DNA of 61,081 bases from Burkholderiales bacterium (GTDB taxonomy: Bacteria > Pseudomonadota > Gammaproteobacteria > Burkholderiales > SG8-39): positions 1-61,081 of the forward strand of contig JACZJU010000177.1 in NCBI GenBank assembly GCA_014860395.1. Reading direction: 5' to 3'. Under the pieces are notes generated by a model. The model did not search any database and was not told the origin of the DNA. It saw nothing but the letters and a program-made list of their open reading frames with translations. Both the position numbers and the translations under genes were made by a program. Positions 1-8,600 of the stretch are shown here, piece by piece (within the stretch, counting starts at the first letter, position 1; the number at the start of each line of letters is the position of its first letter).

Positions 1-738
1 GGGCAGGCCGATGCGCGCGGCAGCGCGCTGGTGGCCAGCAGCATTGCGAGGTATGCCACGCAGCCTGCCCAGGTGGAACTGAACGGCACCATCACCGGTT
101 TTGTCGACCAGGGCAACTTCCTCGTTCGCGGCGTACCCGTGGATGCCTCGCAGGCGCAGCTGCTCGGCGCCGCTTTCGGCGCGAGCCTGCGCAACGGCAT
201 GTTCGTCGAGGTGATCGGCAGCGTCGGCGGCGCGAACGGCAACGTGGTTGTCGCAAAGTCGGTGTCCGCGGAGGGCACGGCGCCGACCGGAGGGACGGTG
301 AATTATCGAGGGACCGTGAGTCAGTTCGACGCGGCGAGCGGATCGTTCGTGCTGACCGGGTCGCTGGATGAGGACGGGGCGAGCGCCGTAGTCAAGCTTG
401 CGCCGAACGTGGCCTATGCAAACGGCAACGCAGCGCAACTCGTCAACGGCGCCAACGTGGAGATCGAGGCGACCAACACCGCCGGTGGCATCGTCGCCTA
501 TGGCGTGTTCTTTCGGAAGACCGCTGCGACTTCCGGCAGTTCTTCCGACGGCAGGCTGGAGACCGAGGGGCTCGCTTACGGCGTCACTTCGAGCGCTTTC
601 GAGGTCAACGGCCTCACGATCCAGATCAACGGCGTGACCCCGCAAGGCGGATCCTTGGTGAACGGGGTAAAGGTGGAGGTCGAATTCACGCAATCGGGCG
701 GGCAGAACCTGGCGCAGGAAATTGCCATCGATGACTGA
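1..738 (+). CDS. DUF5666-type repeat protein, 5' end outside window
   Basis: The reading frame is open to the first base, so the N-terminus lies upstream of the window; 245 codons are visible. The protein is made of about three similar beta-rich units of roughly 60-70 residues. Each has the pattern hydrophobic-x-G-x-hydrophobic followed by F-x-V/L-x-G and then N-G-x-x-V-E-V (for example NGMFVEVIG, NGANVEIEA and NGVKVEVEF). This spacing is typical of DUF5666 proteins, which are usually exported or envelope-associated and have no established biochemical role. No catalytic motif is visible. The next gene starts about 100 bases later on the same strand but encodes an unrelated enzyme. Family assignment rests on pattern recognition only. 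Confidence 0.7.
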   Translation, partial: GQADARGSALVASSIARYATQPAQVELNGTITGFVDQGNFLVRGVPVDASQAQLLGAAFGASLRNGMFVEVIGSVGGANGNVVVAKSVSAEGTAPTGGTVNYRGTVSQFDAASGSFVLTGSLDEDGASAVVKLAPNVAYANGNAAQLVNGANVEIEATNTAGGIVAYGVFFRKTAATSGSSSDGRLETEGLAYGVTSSAFEVNGLTIQINGVTPQGGSLVNGVKVEVEFTQSGGQNLAQEIAIDD

Positions 739-836
739 GCGGTGGCGGCAATGCGGCCGCATTGTGTTTCTTGGCGATTTCCGCTAGCTTCTCCGATCGT
801 GCCCGCGCGGGCAATTTCATCGATGAAGGAGCTGCA

Positions 837-1607
837 ATGGGTCAACTTACGGGCCGCAGGGCCCTGGTGGTGGCAGGGGCTGCCGGTATCGGGCGCGCCT
901 GCGTCGAGCGCTTTGCCGCCGAAGGCGCAAAGGTGGTGTTCTCGGATATCCATCGCGCGAACGGCGTAGCCCTGGAGAAAGCCCTGCGCGAAGCCGGGCA
1001 CGAGGCGTGGTTCCTCGAATCCGACGCCGGGGTGGCCGATCAGGTGCGCGCCCTGGTGGAGCAGGCGATCGGCCTGATGGGCGGGATCGATTTGCTGCTC
1101 AACAACGCCGGCATCGCCGTGTCGAAGGATTTTCTCGATCTCACGGACGAGGATTTCGACCGCACGGTGAACGTCAACCTCAAATCCGCCTATGTCGCCA
1201 GCCAGGCCGTCGCGCGCCACATGCTTGCCAGCGGCACGCGCGGCACCATCACCAGCATGTCCTCGGTCAACGCCGTGCTGAACATTCCCAACCTCCTCAC
1301 CTACAACATCACCAAGGGCGGCCTCAACCAGCTGACGCGAAACCTCGCCATCCGGCTGGCGCCGCACGGCATCCGCGTCAACGCCATCGGCCCCGGCACC
1401 ATCCTGACCGAGCTGGTGAAGAAAACTATCTACACCTCGGACGCGGCCAAGGCGGCAGTAATGTCGCGCACGCCCATGGGCCGCGCCGGCGATGTAGCCG
1501 AGATCGCCTCGATCGCGGTCTTTCTGGCGTCCGAGGCTTCGTCGTACGTGACCGGGCAGGTGATTTACGCCGACGGGGGTCGGCTGCCGCTCAACTACAC
1601 GGTGTAG
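837..1607 (+). CDS. Short-chain dehydrogenase/reductase (SDR), NAD(P)-dependent
   Basis: This is a 256-residue classical SDR. The cofactor-binding glycine motif GAAGIGR is at residues 14-20, NNAG at 89-92, the catalytic serine around 142-143, and the Y-x-x-x-K pair at Y156/K160. The C-terminal segment YVTGQVIYADGG is the usual SDR ending. I chose ATG 837 because AAGGAG lies five bases upstream and the SDR fold starts directly after it; a longer in-frame start at 762 would add a non-conserved tail. The acidic D37 after the second beta strand suggests NAD rather than NADP, which is inference. The substrate cannot be read from the sequence and the neighbours give no pathway context. Confidence 0.9.
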   Translation: MGQLTGRRALVVAGAAGIGRACVERFAAEGAKVVFSDIHRANGVALEKALREAGHEAWFLESDAGVADQVRALVEQAIGLMGGIDLLLNNAGIAVSKDFLDLTDEDFDRTVNVNLKSAYVASQAVARHMLASGTRGTITSMSSVNAVLNIPNLLTYNITKGGLNQLTRNLAIRLAPHGIRVNAIGPGTILTELVKKTIYTSDAAKAAVMSRTPMGRAGDVAEIASIAVFLASEASSYVTGQVIYADGGRLPLNYTV

Positions 1608-2513
1608 GCGCGGCGCTACCCTTGAGAGGGCGTGACAGGGTCGAAGTCAAACTTAAATTCGACTCTGAGGTCTCCCGGCTAATAGTGGACTCTCGCTATC
1701 AGCGCCTTGGAATCCGGCGGAATGCACTTTTCGGGTTAATTCGAACGCAGTGCTTTTTGCCAAGCAATGCGCCACGAATAATCGAGGTGGATGTAAAAAC
1801 GCCAGGCAAGGTAGAGTCTGCGGAGCATTTTGGCCTCCCATGATTGCGAGACTGCAAGGCGAGTCTAGGCGCGCTGCGGGCGAGTGTCTGCCGCAGAATT
1901 GTGTTTGTATCGTAACGGTTTGTAACGAGGCTGTACGGTAATCCATGCAGTTGCCGGGCGCCGCAGGACAATGACGCGCATCAAATGCATTTCGTCTCTG
2001 ACCACTTGTGTGCTTCCTTCGTCGCGCTTAAAGCCTGCCGTTCGGCTTGCAATTGCGATAGGCGGCAGCTAAGCGGCGCTTAGCGGACCAAGTTGGCGCG
2101 GGGCCGCACCGACAGCAATGGCCGAAAAGCGCGCAGTCGAGAACATTGCGCGGGAGTCGGCAGTTGGGCCATTGCTGCCGGTTGTGTCGGCTCAGTTGAA
2201 TGACCTGTGCGGCCAGCAAGTCTGAGGAGCCTGCCGGCGCGCCACAATCCGTTGCTTGAACCCGCGCCGATTGGCGCGCAAATCTACGGCTCAGTGACCC
2301 TCTCAGCTTTCTTGAACATAAAAATCAGCATTCGGCCGATTGTCAGGCTCCATGGACATCAATATCGTCAAATTGGGCATCCCTTAGGCAATTGGATGTT
2401 CCAGCTATGTTAGCGGTAGCAGGTCTAGGCGTTCGGCCCCTCGTGGCCCGCCGGGCGGCTGCGTGTCACAAACTCGGCGCGGTTCTTTGCGCTGCACATA
2501 AAGGAAATCAGCC
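1608..2513. other. Long non-coding stretch with a small inverted repeat
   Basis: About 900 bases without a convincing gene. The short open frames on both strands have no ribosome binding sites and no recognisable protein pattern. Just after the SDR stop, GTCGAA (1640-1645) and TTCGAC (1658-1663) form a small inverted repeat. It resembles the GGGTC-type palindromes often found near REP-associated transposases, but no transposase is present. The composition looks less coding-like than the flanks, so this may be decayed DNA. Confidence 0.5.
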
Positions 2514-3293
2514 ATGCTTGTAAATGACGGTATCGATGCCAATTACTTCTCCGAGCTCTCTCTGTACCAAGAACTTTTGCTCGTGCTTTCTGAGCGGGCC
2601 AGCGCGGAACTCAGCAGACCCAATTCCGCGCTGGAGACGACCCAGGTGGCTCGCTGGTTCGGCCTTAATCCACCGCTAGCGACCGGCGCGAGCCGCGGGG
2701 AAGTCGCAAAGACGCTGCGCCAACTCAAGAGCACGCTCAACACCGTCGGCATCAACGTCAAGTACGCAACGTTGAAGGAGCGTGATCGCGGCACCCTCGG
2801 GTCGGCGCTTCCGCCGCAGTGGGGAAACTACACCATTAGCGGAGCGGAGAAGCTGCTCGTCGATACGGGAGGCAAGTTCGTCTTCACGGCGAACTCGGCC
2901 CTGCTTGCGCTCCCGCCCATCAACACCGACGCGAACACTGCCAACTGGGGGCAGTCGTGCTTCGCGAACTTCATCCACGAGATGACGCACGCGTTCTTGA
3001 ATACGGATGATGTCGAGGACAATACTGGACAGTCGATGTACGGGCCTGCCGCGCACCTTGCGTGGGTCGCGAATGGCGGCGCCAAGCTGAATGACCGGTA
3101 CACGCACGCGCGGCAATGCAGTACGCTGGAGGTCGCGAGCAACTGGGGGTTCTTCGTTGAGGATCTGATGACCACGAGTGAGCGTGAGGCAGTGAGCGCA
3201 AAGGTGCTGGCCTCGCGCAAGACCGGCTGGTCCGCCAAGCTCCGGGAGGAGGCCAATCGCCTCCTCGGGGTCCGGGCCCCGGTTCGGATTTGA
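2514..3293 (+). CDS. Putative aspzincin-like (M35 / lysine-specific metallo-endopeptidase type) zinc protease
   Basis: A 259-residue protein with the zinc motif HEMTH at 155-159. It is followed by a D-rich stretch (TDDVEDNTGQSMYG, 164-177), then a helix with HLAW, and NWGFFVED at 210-217. The order HExxH, then an Asp-containing loop ending in YG, then an Asn-aromatic-Phe segment, is that of the M35/LysM-type metallo-endopeptidase domain. The third zinc ligand would be one of the aspartates at 165-169. The N-terminal 140 residues are not recognised. No signal peptide is visible, so export would need a dedicated route. A good AAGGAAA ribosome site precedes ATG 2514. The extreme C-terminus lies inside a short tandem repeat (3267-3315), so the tail may be altered. 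It is probably linked to the two following genes. The protease call is moderate; cleavage of lysine peptide bonds is not implied. Confidence 0.6.
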   Translation: MLVNDGIDANYFSELSLYQELLLVLSERASAELSRPNSALETTQVARWFGLNPPLATGASRGEVAKTLRQLKSTLNTVGINVKYATLKERDRGTLGSALPPQWGNYTISGAEKLLVDTGGKFVFTANSALLALPPINTDANTANWGQSCFANFIHEMTHAFLNTDDVEDNTGQSMYGPAAHLAWVANGGAKLNDRYTHARQCSTLEVASNWGFFVEDLMTTSEREAVSAKVLASRKTGWSAKLREEANRLLGVRAPVRI

Positions 3294-3315
3294 TGGGGTC
3301 GGGTACGGATCTGAT
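3267..3315. repeat. Imperfect tandem GGGGTC...CGGAT.TGAT repeat
   Basis: Two adjacent units (3267-3294 and 3295-3315) share GGGGTC, then GG, then CGGAT-x-TGAT. The first unit encodes the last residues of the metalloprotease, including its TGA stop; the second lies just behind it. Similar GGGTCGGGTACG words are common in transposase-associated palindromic repeats, but no transposase is nearby. Confidence 0.5.
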
Positions 3316-3550
3316 TGGCGAGAGGCAACAAAGGGCAGCGCAAAATAAGGTTCATTCTCGGCATTAGGTGCCGATCTTGTCATCTACACGCAAAATCGGC
3401 TGCACTTCGGGCAGGGCGGCGCTGCAAAAAAAAAGCCAAGTGCGACGCGCTCCCCGTCGTGCGCATTCGCGATTCGAATTGCCATGATGTTCGACGAGCT
3501 GTCGGGTTACGCGCCGATCGATGCGTCGAATAGATTGCGGAGAACAAGGC

Positions 3551-4300
3551 ATGTGCGACCAGTTCTACACTTCGATGTTCGCCTTCCTGGATCACGCCAG
3601 GCAAAGGAGCTTCGCCGGCCGGACATGCTATGCGGTGGCGGAAGTCCGCGCGCATTCGCAGTCGCAAGACTACAGCGTGATCGTGACGCAGAACAGCGCC
3701 AGCGGATTGCTCAACGGCGGCGCCCGGCAGCAGCTGTATGACCCCACCATTCCGGTCACGTACTTCTCGGTAACCAGCACGGCGCCGCGAGGGAATTACG
3801 TTCAGATCCAGCCTTCCGACCAGATTGCACGCGTCCCCAATCGACATGCGGAAATGAACGTGGTGATGTACTGCGTCGCCAACTATTTGCAGGAGCATCC
3901 CGACGGCCCGGCCAGCGGCTTCTGCCTGGACACCTACTGCCGGGCGGTGAATCCGTCGCTGAACTTCTGCCCGGAATGCCAGTTCGCCCTGGCGCTCCTC
4001 TCCAGGCCTGCAGCCGAAATGATCGGGGCGATTTCCGACCTGATTCGTGACGACACCAACGATTCGCCGCCAGTGCTTTTCCTGCGCGGAAACGGCCAGT
4101 TGTCCCCGAATTGGGCGGCGCCCTGGGCGGCGTACTACCAGGATGTTCCCGATTCCGACTTTTTCCAGGAGCTGAGGCAGCGCGAAGACCTCGGGGGCGA
4201 GTATTCCGTCGGATTCGAGGCCGATACCGGTGACGTCGTAATCTTCGGCAAGGTGGGCGGAAACTGGTCGGTGGTGCATCGGGCAAGGGGGCGGTACTAA
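3551..4300 (+). CDS. Deaminase-fold protein (cytidine-deaminase-like superfamily)
   Basis: A 249-residue protein with a putative zinc-deaminase signature: HAEMN at 99-103 (H99 as zinc ligand, E101 as proton shuttle) and FCPEC at 139-143 (C140 and C143 as remaining ligands). The preceding strands (TCYAVAEVRAH and YSVIVTQNSA, 25-50) fit the first beta strands of the deaminase fold. The separation of about 40 residues and the replacement of the usual PCxxC by FCPEC place it among the divergent bacterial deaminases, many of which are toxin domains, rather than with Cdd or CodA. No signal peptide is seen. ATG 3551 has GGAG at a good distance; a start at 3521 is possible. The stop codon overlaps the ATG of the 919-residue gene (TAATG), implying coupled translation. 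The substrate is unknown: nucleoside, nucleic acid and protein targets are all open. Confidence 0.6.
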   Translation: MCDQFYTSMFAFLDHARQRSFAGRTCYAVAEVRAHSQSQDYSVIVTQNSASGLLNGGARQQLYDPTIPVTYFSVTSTAPRGNYVQIQPSDQIARVPNRHAEMNVVMYCVANYLQEHPDGPASGFCLDTYCRAVNPSLNFCPECQFALALLSRPAAEMIGAISDLIRDDTNDSPPVLFLRGNGQLSPNWAAPWAAYYQDVPDSDFFQELRQREDLGGEYSVGFEADTGDVVIFGKVGGNWSVVHRARGRY

Positions 4301-7059
4301 TGAGCGACTTTCTCACCCGGCTGTGCGGCGAAGTCTGTTCCGATTTCACCACGCCCCTCACCTTCCCGGTCGGTTCCAGGAAGGTCGTCTTTCCGATCCC
4401 CGCAGCGCCCGCCGGAGCACCCGCGAATCTGGTGCAGACCATCGGGTCCTTTCCGGACGGCGGCATCGCCCTGAAGGACTTCCTGCAGCTGCTGCCGGAA
4501 GACCCGCTCGCCGCGCTCCCGCCGCCAATCGATTCCGTGCTGAACGTTGAACTGGACGGGATGACGGTCACGATCGACACGGCGGCGAAGGTCGTCGCCT
4601 CGATCTGCATCACGGTCGGCTTGCCCCGCGGCACGACCATCGGCGTGCGCAAGAGCAGCATCACGAACCTGACGCTGACCCTGTTCATCGGCCTGCCGAC
4701 GGATCCAGCGCAATCCTTCTCGGCGTGGATCTCCGGCGACCTCGAGCTCTGCGGTTTCGCGGCGACGACCACCGTCTCGACCGACGGCCACGTCGTCATC
4801 CTGTTGAACGACGGGAAACCGATCGATACGCAGGCGGTCCTCCAGGAAATTGCGTCCATGGGTGGCATCGGAACGCTGCCCTTCAGCGCGCCGAAACTCG
4901 AGCAGGCGACGATCGAGTTCGATCTGCCGTTCAGGAACCTCAGGCTGTCGTCGACTCTCCAGGGCGCGACATTGAAATTCCTATCCCTGGAGGCGACCCT
5001 GCTGTCGCTCGGCGGCCAGGTCGCGGGGCCTGCGTCCTTCTGGGCCACGGCCGAGGCGTCGATCGGGGACGTGCGCGCCTCGGGCGTCTTCACGATCCCC
5101 GGCGAGATCACCATCACCATCACGATCCCCACGCTTTCGCCCGCCAAACTCGTCGCGCAGGCGATTCCTGCCCTGGCCAGTGCCTGCTCCGCGATCGAAG
5201 GAATCACCTTCGAGAACACGCAGATCACTTTGACCAAGCTGACCGGCGCGCAGCACAAGGCGCTCTTCAGCGCCCCCGCGGCGACGGGCAAAGGCAACCT
5301 GCTGTATGCGATCGATGCGCGTGACGGCCCCGTCCTCATGGCGCGGAAGGTGCAGGTTCCCGCCATCGGCGGCGGGGATTCGCTCGCCGCCAGCACCACG
5401 ATAGACGTCACCGGCCTGCTGCCCGACGGCACGGCGAGGTTCCTCGGCAAGGTCAAGGCCGCGTCCGATCTCACCAAGGTCCACGCGGCGGTGACACTGA
5501 CGGATTCGCCGTTGATGGCACAGGTCCAATTCGATCTGATCCCCGGACCCTTGGACCTGATCCCGGACAGCGACTGGAAGCTCGACGGATTCTGGCTACA
5601 GGCGGACCTTGCGACCAATCCTTCCCTGGCCCTCGCCGCGGGCGTCAGCTTCCCGTTCAAGGACCAGACGTTCGAACTCTACGGGACGGTCTCGGTTTCG
5701 GCTGTCGAAGCGAAGATCACCGCGCAACTGGTACAGCCCACGGTCTGGGCCAATGCGCTCGACATTCCGAGCCTCGACGTGTCGGATCTCGCGATGGAGT
5801 TCGGCTGGTCGTTCGACGACGATCTGCCTACGGTTGGCGTCGCGGGCAGCTTCGGCGTGACGGTGCCGCACACCGGCAGCCGGTTCGCCGGCGGCGTCGT
5901 GTTCATTGTCGACTGCGGCAACCCGGGCGCATCGGTGTTCGGCGTGAACTTCAACCATTTCGATCTTTGCGAGGCCTACCACCTGTTCATCCCGAACGCC
6001 GCCCCCTCACTCGACCGGCTGCTGCGCGAAGTGAGTTTCGACGACTGCGATTTCTACGTCGCGCCCGAAGCGGCGACCATCGGAACGCAGACGTTTCCGC
6101 AGGGCATGATCGTCCGCGGTGCCGTCGACCTGTTCGGCTGGAAGGCGCAAGTGGACGTAGAGGTCGGCACCGCGGCGCTCACGTTCGACTGCGACGTCGA
6201 GTCCCCCATCCGCGTCGGCCCGCTGCTCCAGATCAGCGGCAGCAAGAGCTCCGTCGGGCCCCACCTCGACTTCACGACGGCGCCTGCGCCCGGCAAGCCC
6301 TATCTCACGGCGGCCGCGCACCTGTCGATCGCGGGCGCCTTTTCGGCCACCACGTCGATCATGTTTTCGCTTACGGCGTTTTCCTTCTCCTTCACCGAAA
6401 GCTTCTTCCGCACGGCGGCGGTCAAGTTCACCGCCGACGCGGACTTCGCGGATTTCGGCTCCGGCGCGTTTGACGTGACGCTGTCGCTGACGGGCCTGGC
6501 ATCGCTCGCCTCCGGCCTCAACGCGGATCTGCGCAAGGCGGCCGCCGCCGCGAAGGGCGCGATCGATTCCGCCGAGGAGAAAGTGTCGAAGGCGGAGCGC
6601 GACCTGAAGCCGGTGAAGGACGAGCGCGACAAGCGGCAGGCAGTCCTGAACCAGCTCATCAAGGAACGCAAAAAGGCATCGTGGTGGAAGAAACCCTATT
6701 ACGAGTCGCAGATTGTGGTCGTGCAGGGCGAGGTGACGTCATGCAATATTGCCTATCAGGCCGCTCTCGAGACCCTGAAGCTCGCCAACGACTCGCTCGG
6801 CGCCGCGAAAACGGTCGAGAATGTCGCCTTGAACAAGATCGCCGATTTCATCGACGACGTTCCGGTCGTGATCCAATCAGTGACCTGCACCGAATCCCTT
6901 TCGGCGCTCGGCAAGTCCGCCTTCGCCGCGACGGTGTCGGTGGAGGTCGACAGGGCGCCGCACAGCTTTTCGATCGCCATCGACTTCAACCTCGAGGACA
7001 TGCTCGATACGCTCGGCAAGGACATCTACAACTCGGTCGTCGATCTGTTCAAGCGGTGA
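4300..7059 (+). CDS. Large beta-rich protein of unknown function with C-terminal coiled coil
   Basis: I do not recognise a family for this 919-residue protein. Residues 1-730 alternate short hydrophobic beta strands with glycine/proline turns and repeat loosely: phrases such as LPFRNLRLSSTL, GVSFPFKDQTFELYGTVSVSA and GAVDLFGWKAQVDVEVG recur every 90-120 residues, suggesting a repetitive beta structure. Residues about 750-805 are lysine/glutamate-rich and heptad-like, forming a predicted coiled coil (AIDSAEEKVSKAERDLKPVKDE region). A final beta segment and an amphipathic C-terminus follow. There is no signal peptide, transmembrane helix or catalytic motif. It starts at the last base of the deaminase-like stop codon, so the two proteins are probably made together. 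Scaffold, shell, adhesin or delivery roles are all possible. The reading frame is certain; the function is unknown. Confidence 0.75.
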   Translation: MSDFLTRLCGEVCSDFTTPLTFPVGSRKVVFPIPAAPAGAPANLVQTIGSFPDGGIALKDFLQLLPEDPLAALPPPIDSVLNVELDGMTVTIDTAAKVVASICITVGLPRGTTIGVRKSSITNLTLTLFIGLPTDPAQSFSAWISGDLELCGFAATTTVSTDGHVVILLNDGKPIDTQAVLQEIASMGGIGTLPFSAPKLEQATIEFDLPFRNLRLSSTLQGATLKFLSLEATLLSLGGQVAGPASFWATAEASIGDVRASGVFTIPGEITITITIPTLSPAKLVAQAIPALASACSAIEGITFENTQITLTKLTGAQHKALFSAPAATGKGNLLYAIDARDGPVLMARKVQVPAIGGGDSLAASTTIDVTGLLPDGTARFLGKVKAASDLTKVHAAVTLTDSPLMAQVQFDLIPGPLDLIPDSDWKLDGFWLQADLATNPSLALAAGVSFPFKDQTFELYGTVSVSAVEAKITAQLVQPTVWANALDIPSLDVSDLAMEFGWSFDDDLPTVGVAGSFGVTVPHTGSRFAGGVVFIVDCGNPGASVFGVNFNHFDLCEAYHLFIPNAAPSLDRLLREVSFDDCDFYVAPEAATIGTQTFPQGMIVRGAVDLFGWKAQVDVEVGTAALTFDCDVESPIRVGPLLQISGSKSSVGPHLDFTTAPAPGKPYLTAAAHLSIAGAFSATTSIMFSLTAFSFSFTESFFRTAAVKFTADADFADFGSGAFDVTLSLTGLASLASGLNADLRKAAAAAKGAIDSAEEKVSKAERDLKPVKDERDKRQAVLNQLIKERKKASWWKKPYYESQIVVVQGEVTSCNIAYQAALETLKLANDSLGAAKTVENVALNKIADFIDDVPVVIQSVTCTESLSALGKSAFAATVSVEVDRAPHSFSIAIDFNLEDMLDTLGKDIYNSVVDLFKR

Positions 7060-7248
7060 CGACCCGCGTCCTCAACCTGTTGGTGTCGGACAAAGTATTC
7101 CCAGCGCATTGGCGGACGGGCGTGCGCAAGAACGCTCTCCTGCACGGCTTGACCACCAAACTCGCTCAGAGCGCCGCCTCCGGCGGTACGCAATTGCAGT
7201 ACGGCAGCGGGCCCTTCAGACTTCGTGGCTGAATTGATTCGCTATCCT

Positions 7249-7621
7249 TTATCCCTCGGCGTTGGCGGCGAATGGATGGCTGCTTTCCATCTTTGCCGGT
7301 GACTGCTCAGGGTCGCCAGCGGATGATGGGGTATTCCTTCGGATCGATTCTGACTAGTTTGATCAAGCCGGAAGCCGAGGCCTCGCTGGTCGCTTTCACG
7401 ACCATTGTCTCCCCTTCCCTGACAAGCTGGTACCGGGTCTGCTTCGGCACTTTCTTGAATGTCAGGGATTTCCATCCTTCGGGAAGACCCGGACCAGGCT
7501 GGCTGGTCGAGAATGTGGCCACCTCCAATGATGCGGGACCCTGCGCCTGGGCCACCTGCACACCCGAGGCCGCGGCGCTGCCGAATGCGAGAACGAAGGT
7601 TAAAGCACGGAGGCGTTCCAT
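7249..7621 (-). pseudogene. Truncated DUF3047-like exported protein
   Basis: An intact frame of 104 residues (7307-7621) begins with a signal peptide (hydrophobic 8-20, cleavage near AQA). It continues with the N-terminal features of DUF3047: W-x-x-L-T-F, a T-R-Y-x-L segment, K-A-x-S-x-A-S-G-L and Y-P-x-I-x-W. DUF3047 proteins are usually about twice this length. Here the frame stops right after IIRWRP, where the family normally continues with W-R-W and the rest of the domain. A one-base shift would extend it about 18 codons to a stop near 7249, still far short. I read this as a decayed or truncated copy. A genuine short secreted protein is the alternative. Confidence 0.55.
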
Positions 7622-7768
7622 GTCGATTGCGCCTCTAGCGCCTCATTCAGACAATCAGAGCGACAGGAAGATCAATGCGCCAGGCAACCCAGGATCCGCC
7701 GGCCAACGTGGGCTGGATGAATCTGAGTTGGACCCCGGACTGCGCATCGCTACATTCGAGAAGCGCCC

Positions 7769-8530
7769 TCAGCCGGGCTTGGGCTTGCTCATGCGTTCGA
7801 GCAGGTCTTTGGGGATGAAGTTGACCAGCTCGGTCTTGTCGGCTTCGACCAGCTCGACGTAGCGCGTGACGACTTCGGCGGGATCGAATTGGCCGACGGT
7901 GATGCGCTGCACCAGCGAGTCCATGGCCGCCACGTCTTCAGGCGCGGCAGTCTTCCGATCGAACCAGGGGCCCGGATCGTTGGCCATGCGGTCGTTGAAG
8001 CCGGTGGCATACGGCCCCGGGTTGATGAGCGCGACGTCAACGCCGAAGACTGCCAATTCGGCCCGCAGCGAAGTGCCCATCGCCTGCAGCGCGTGCTTGG
8101 TCATCGCATAGGGCCCGGAGCCGACGCCGGCACGCACGCCGGCGATCGAAGACACGATCAGGATGCGGCCAGCGCGCTTGCGCCGCATCGCCGCCGCGAC
8201 CCGTTGGGTAGTGGCGAAGGTGCCGAAGACGTTGACTTCGAACACTGCACGCAAGCGCTCCAATGGAAGAACGCTGAGCGGGCCGGTCTGGCCCATGGCG
8301 GCATTGGCGATGAAGACGTCCAGGTCCCACTGGTCTATCTTGGCCACGTCTTTCGCATTGGTGATGTCGAGCTTCGCGACCGTCAGCTCCGGGTGGGCGG
8401 CAGAGAGCTCGGCAGCTTGCCGCTCGTTCTCGACCGTGGCGATGACTTTGTGGCCGCGCTTTGCGAGCTCGACGGCCGCCCCCTGGCCGAAGCCGCTTCC
8501 AGCTCCGGTGATGAGCACGGTTTTGGACAT
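7769..8530 (-). CDS. Short-chain dehydrogenase/reductase (SDR)
   Basis: A 253-residue classical SDR. The glycine motif GAGSGFG is at 9-15, a D55-I pair follows beta 3, NAA at 76-78 replaces NNAG, serines are at 127-128, and Y141-x-x-x-K145 forms the active site. The start is ATG 8530 with AGGAG just upstream; a longer frame exists but has no support. The NPGPYATGF segment and the missing C-terminal G-G ending place it with the extended-loop subset of SDRs that includes oxidoreductases acting on lipids or ketones. This subfamily call is inference. It lies downstream of gcdA on the same strand with about 70 bases between, so it might be co-transcribed. The substrate is unknown. Confidence 0.9.
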   Translation of the reverse strand: MSKTVLITGAGSGFGQGAAVELAKRGHKVIATVENERQAAELSAAHPELTVAKLDITNAKDVAKIDQWDLDVFIANAAMGQTGPLSVLPLERLRAVFEVNVFGTFATTQRVAAAMRRKRAGRILIVSSIAGVRAGVGSGPYAMTKHALQAMGTSLRAELAVFGVDVALINPGPYATGFNDRMANDPGPWFDRKTAAPEDVAAMDSLVQRITVGQFDPAEVVTRYVELVEADKTELVNFIPKDLLERMSKPKPG

Positions 8531-8600
8531 GGTTTCTCCTTTCAGGCCTGTCTTATTTACTAAAGCGGCGAGTTGTCTTGCGCCCATCGCGCAAGCGCCC

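Noticed and set aside
2028..2219. 63-codon minus-strand frame rich in Arg, Cys and Trp
   Set aside because: Looks like repetitive intergenic DNA read as protein; no start signal and no domain.
3756..5660. 634-codon open frame on the minus strand
   Set aside because: It lies opposite the deaminase and large-protein genes, has no ribosome site and has an Arg/Ser/Pro-rich composition typical of antisense shadows in GC-rich DNA.
7056..7232. 58-codon frame whose GTG overlaps the stop of the 919-residue gene as GTGA
   Set aside because: The overlap is suggestive of coupling, but there is no recognisable protein and no other support; it would matter only if conserved in relatives.
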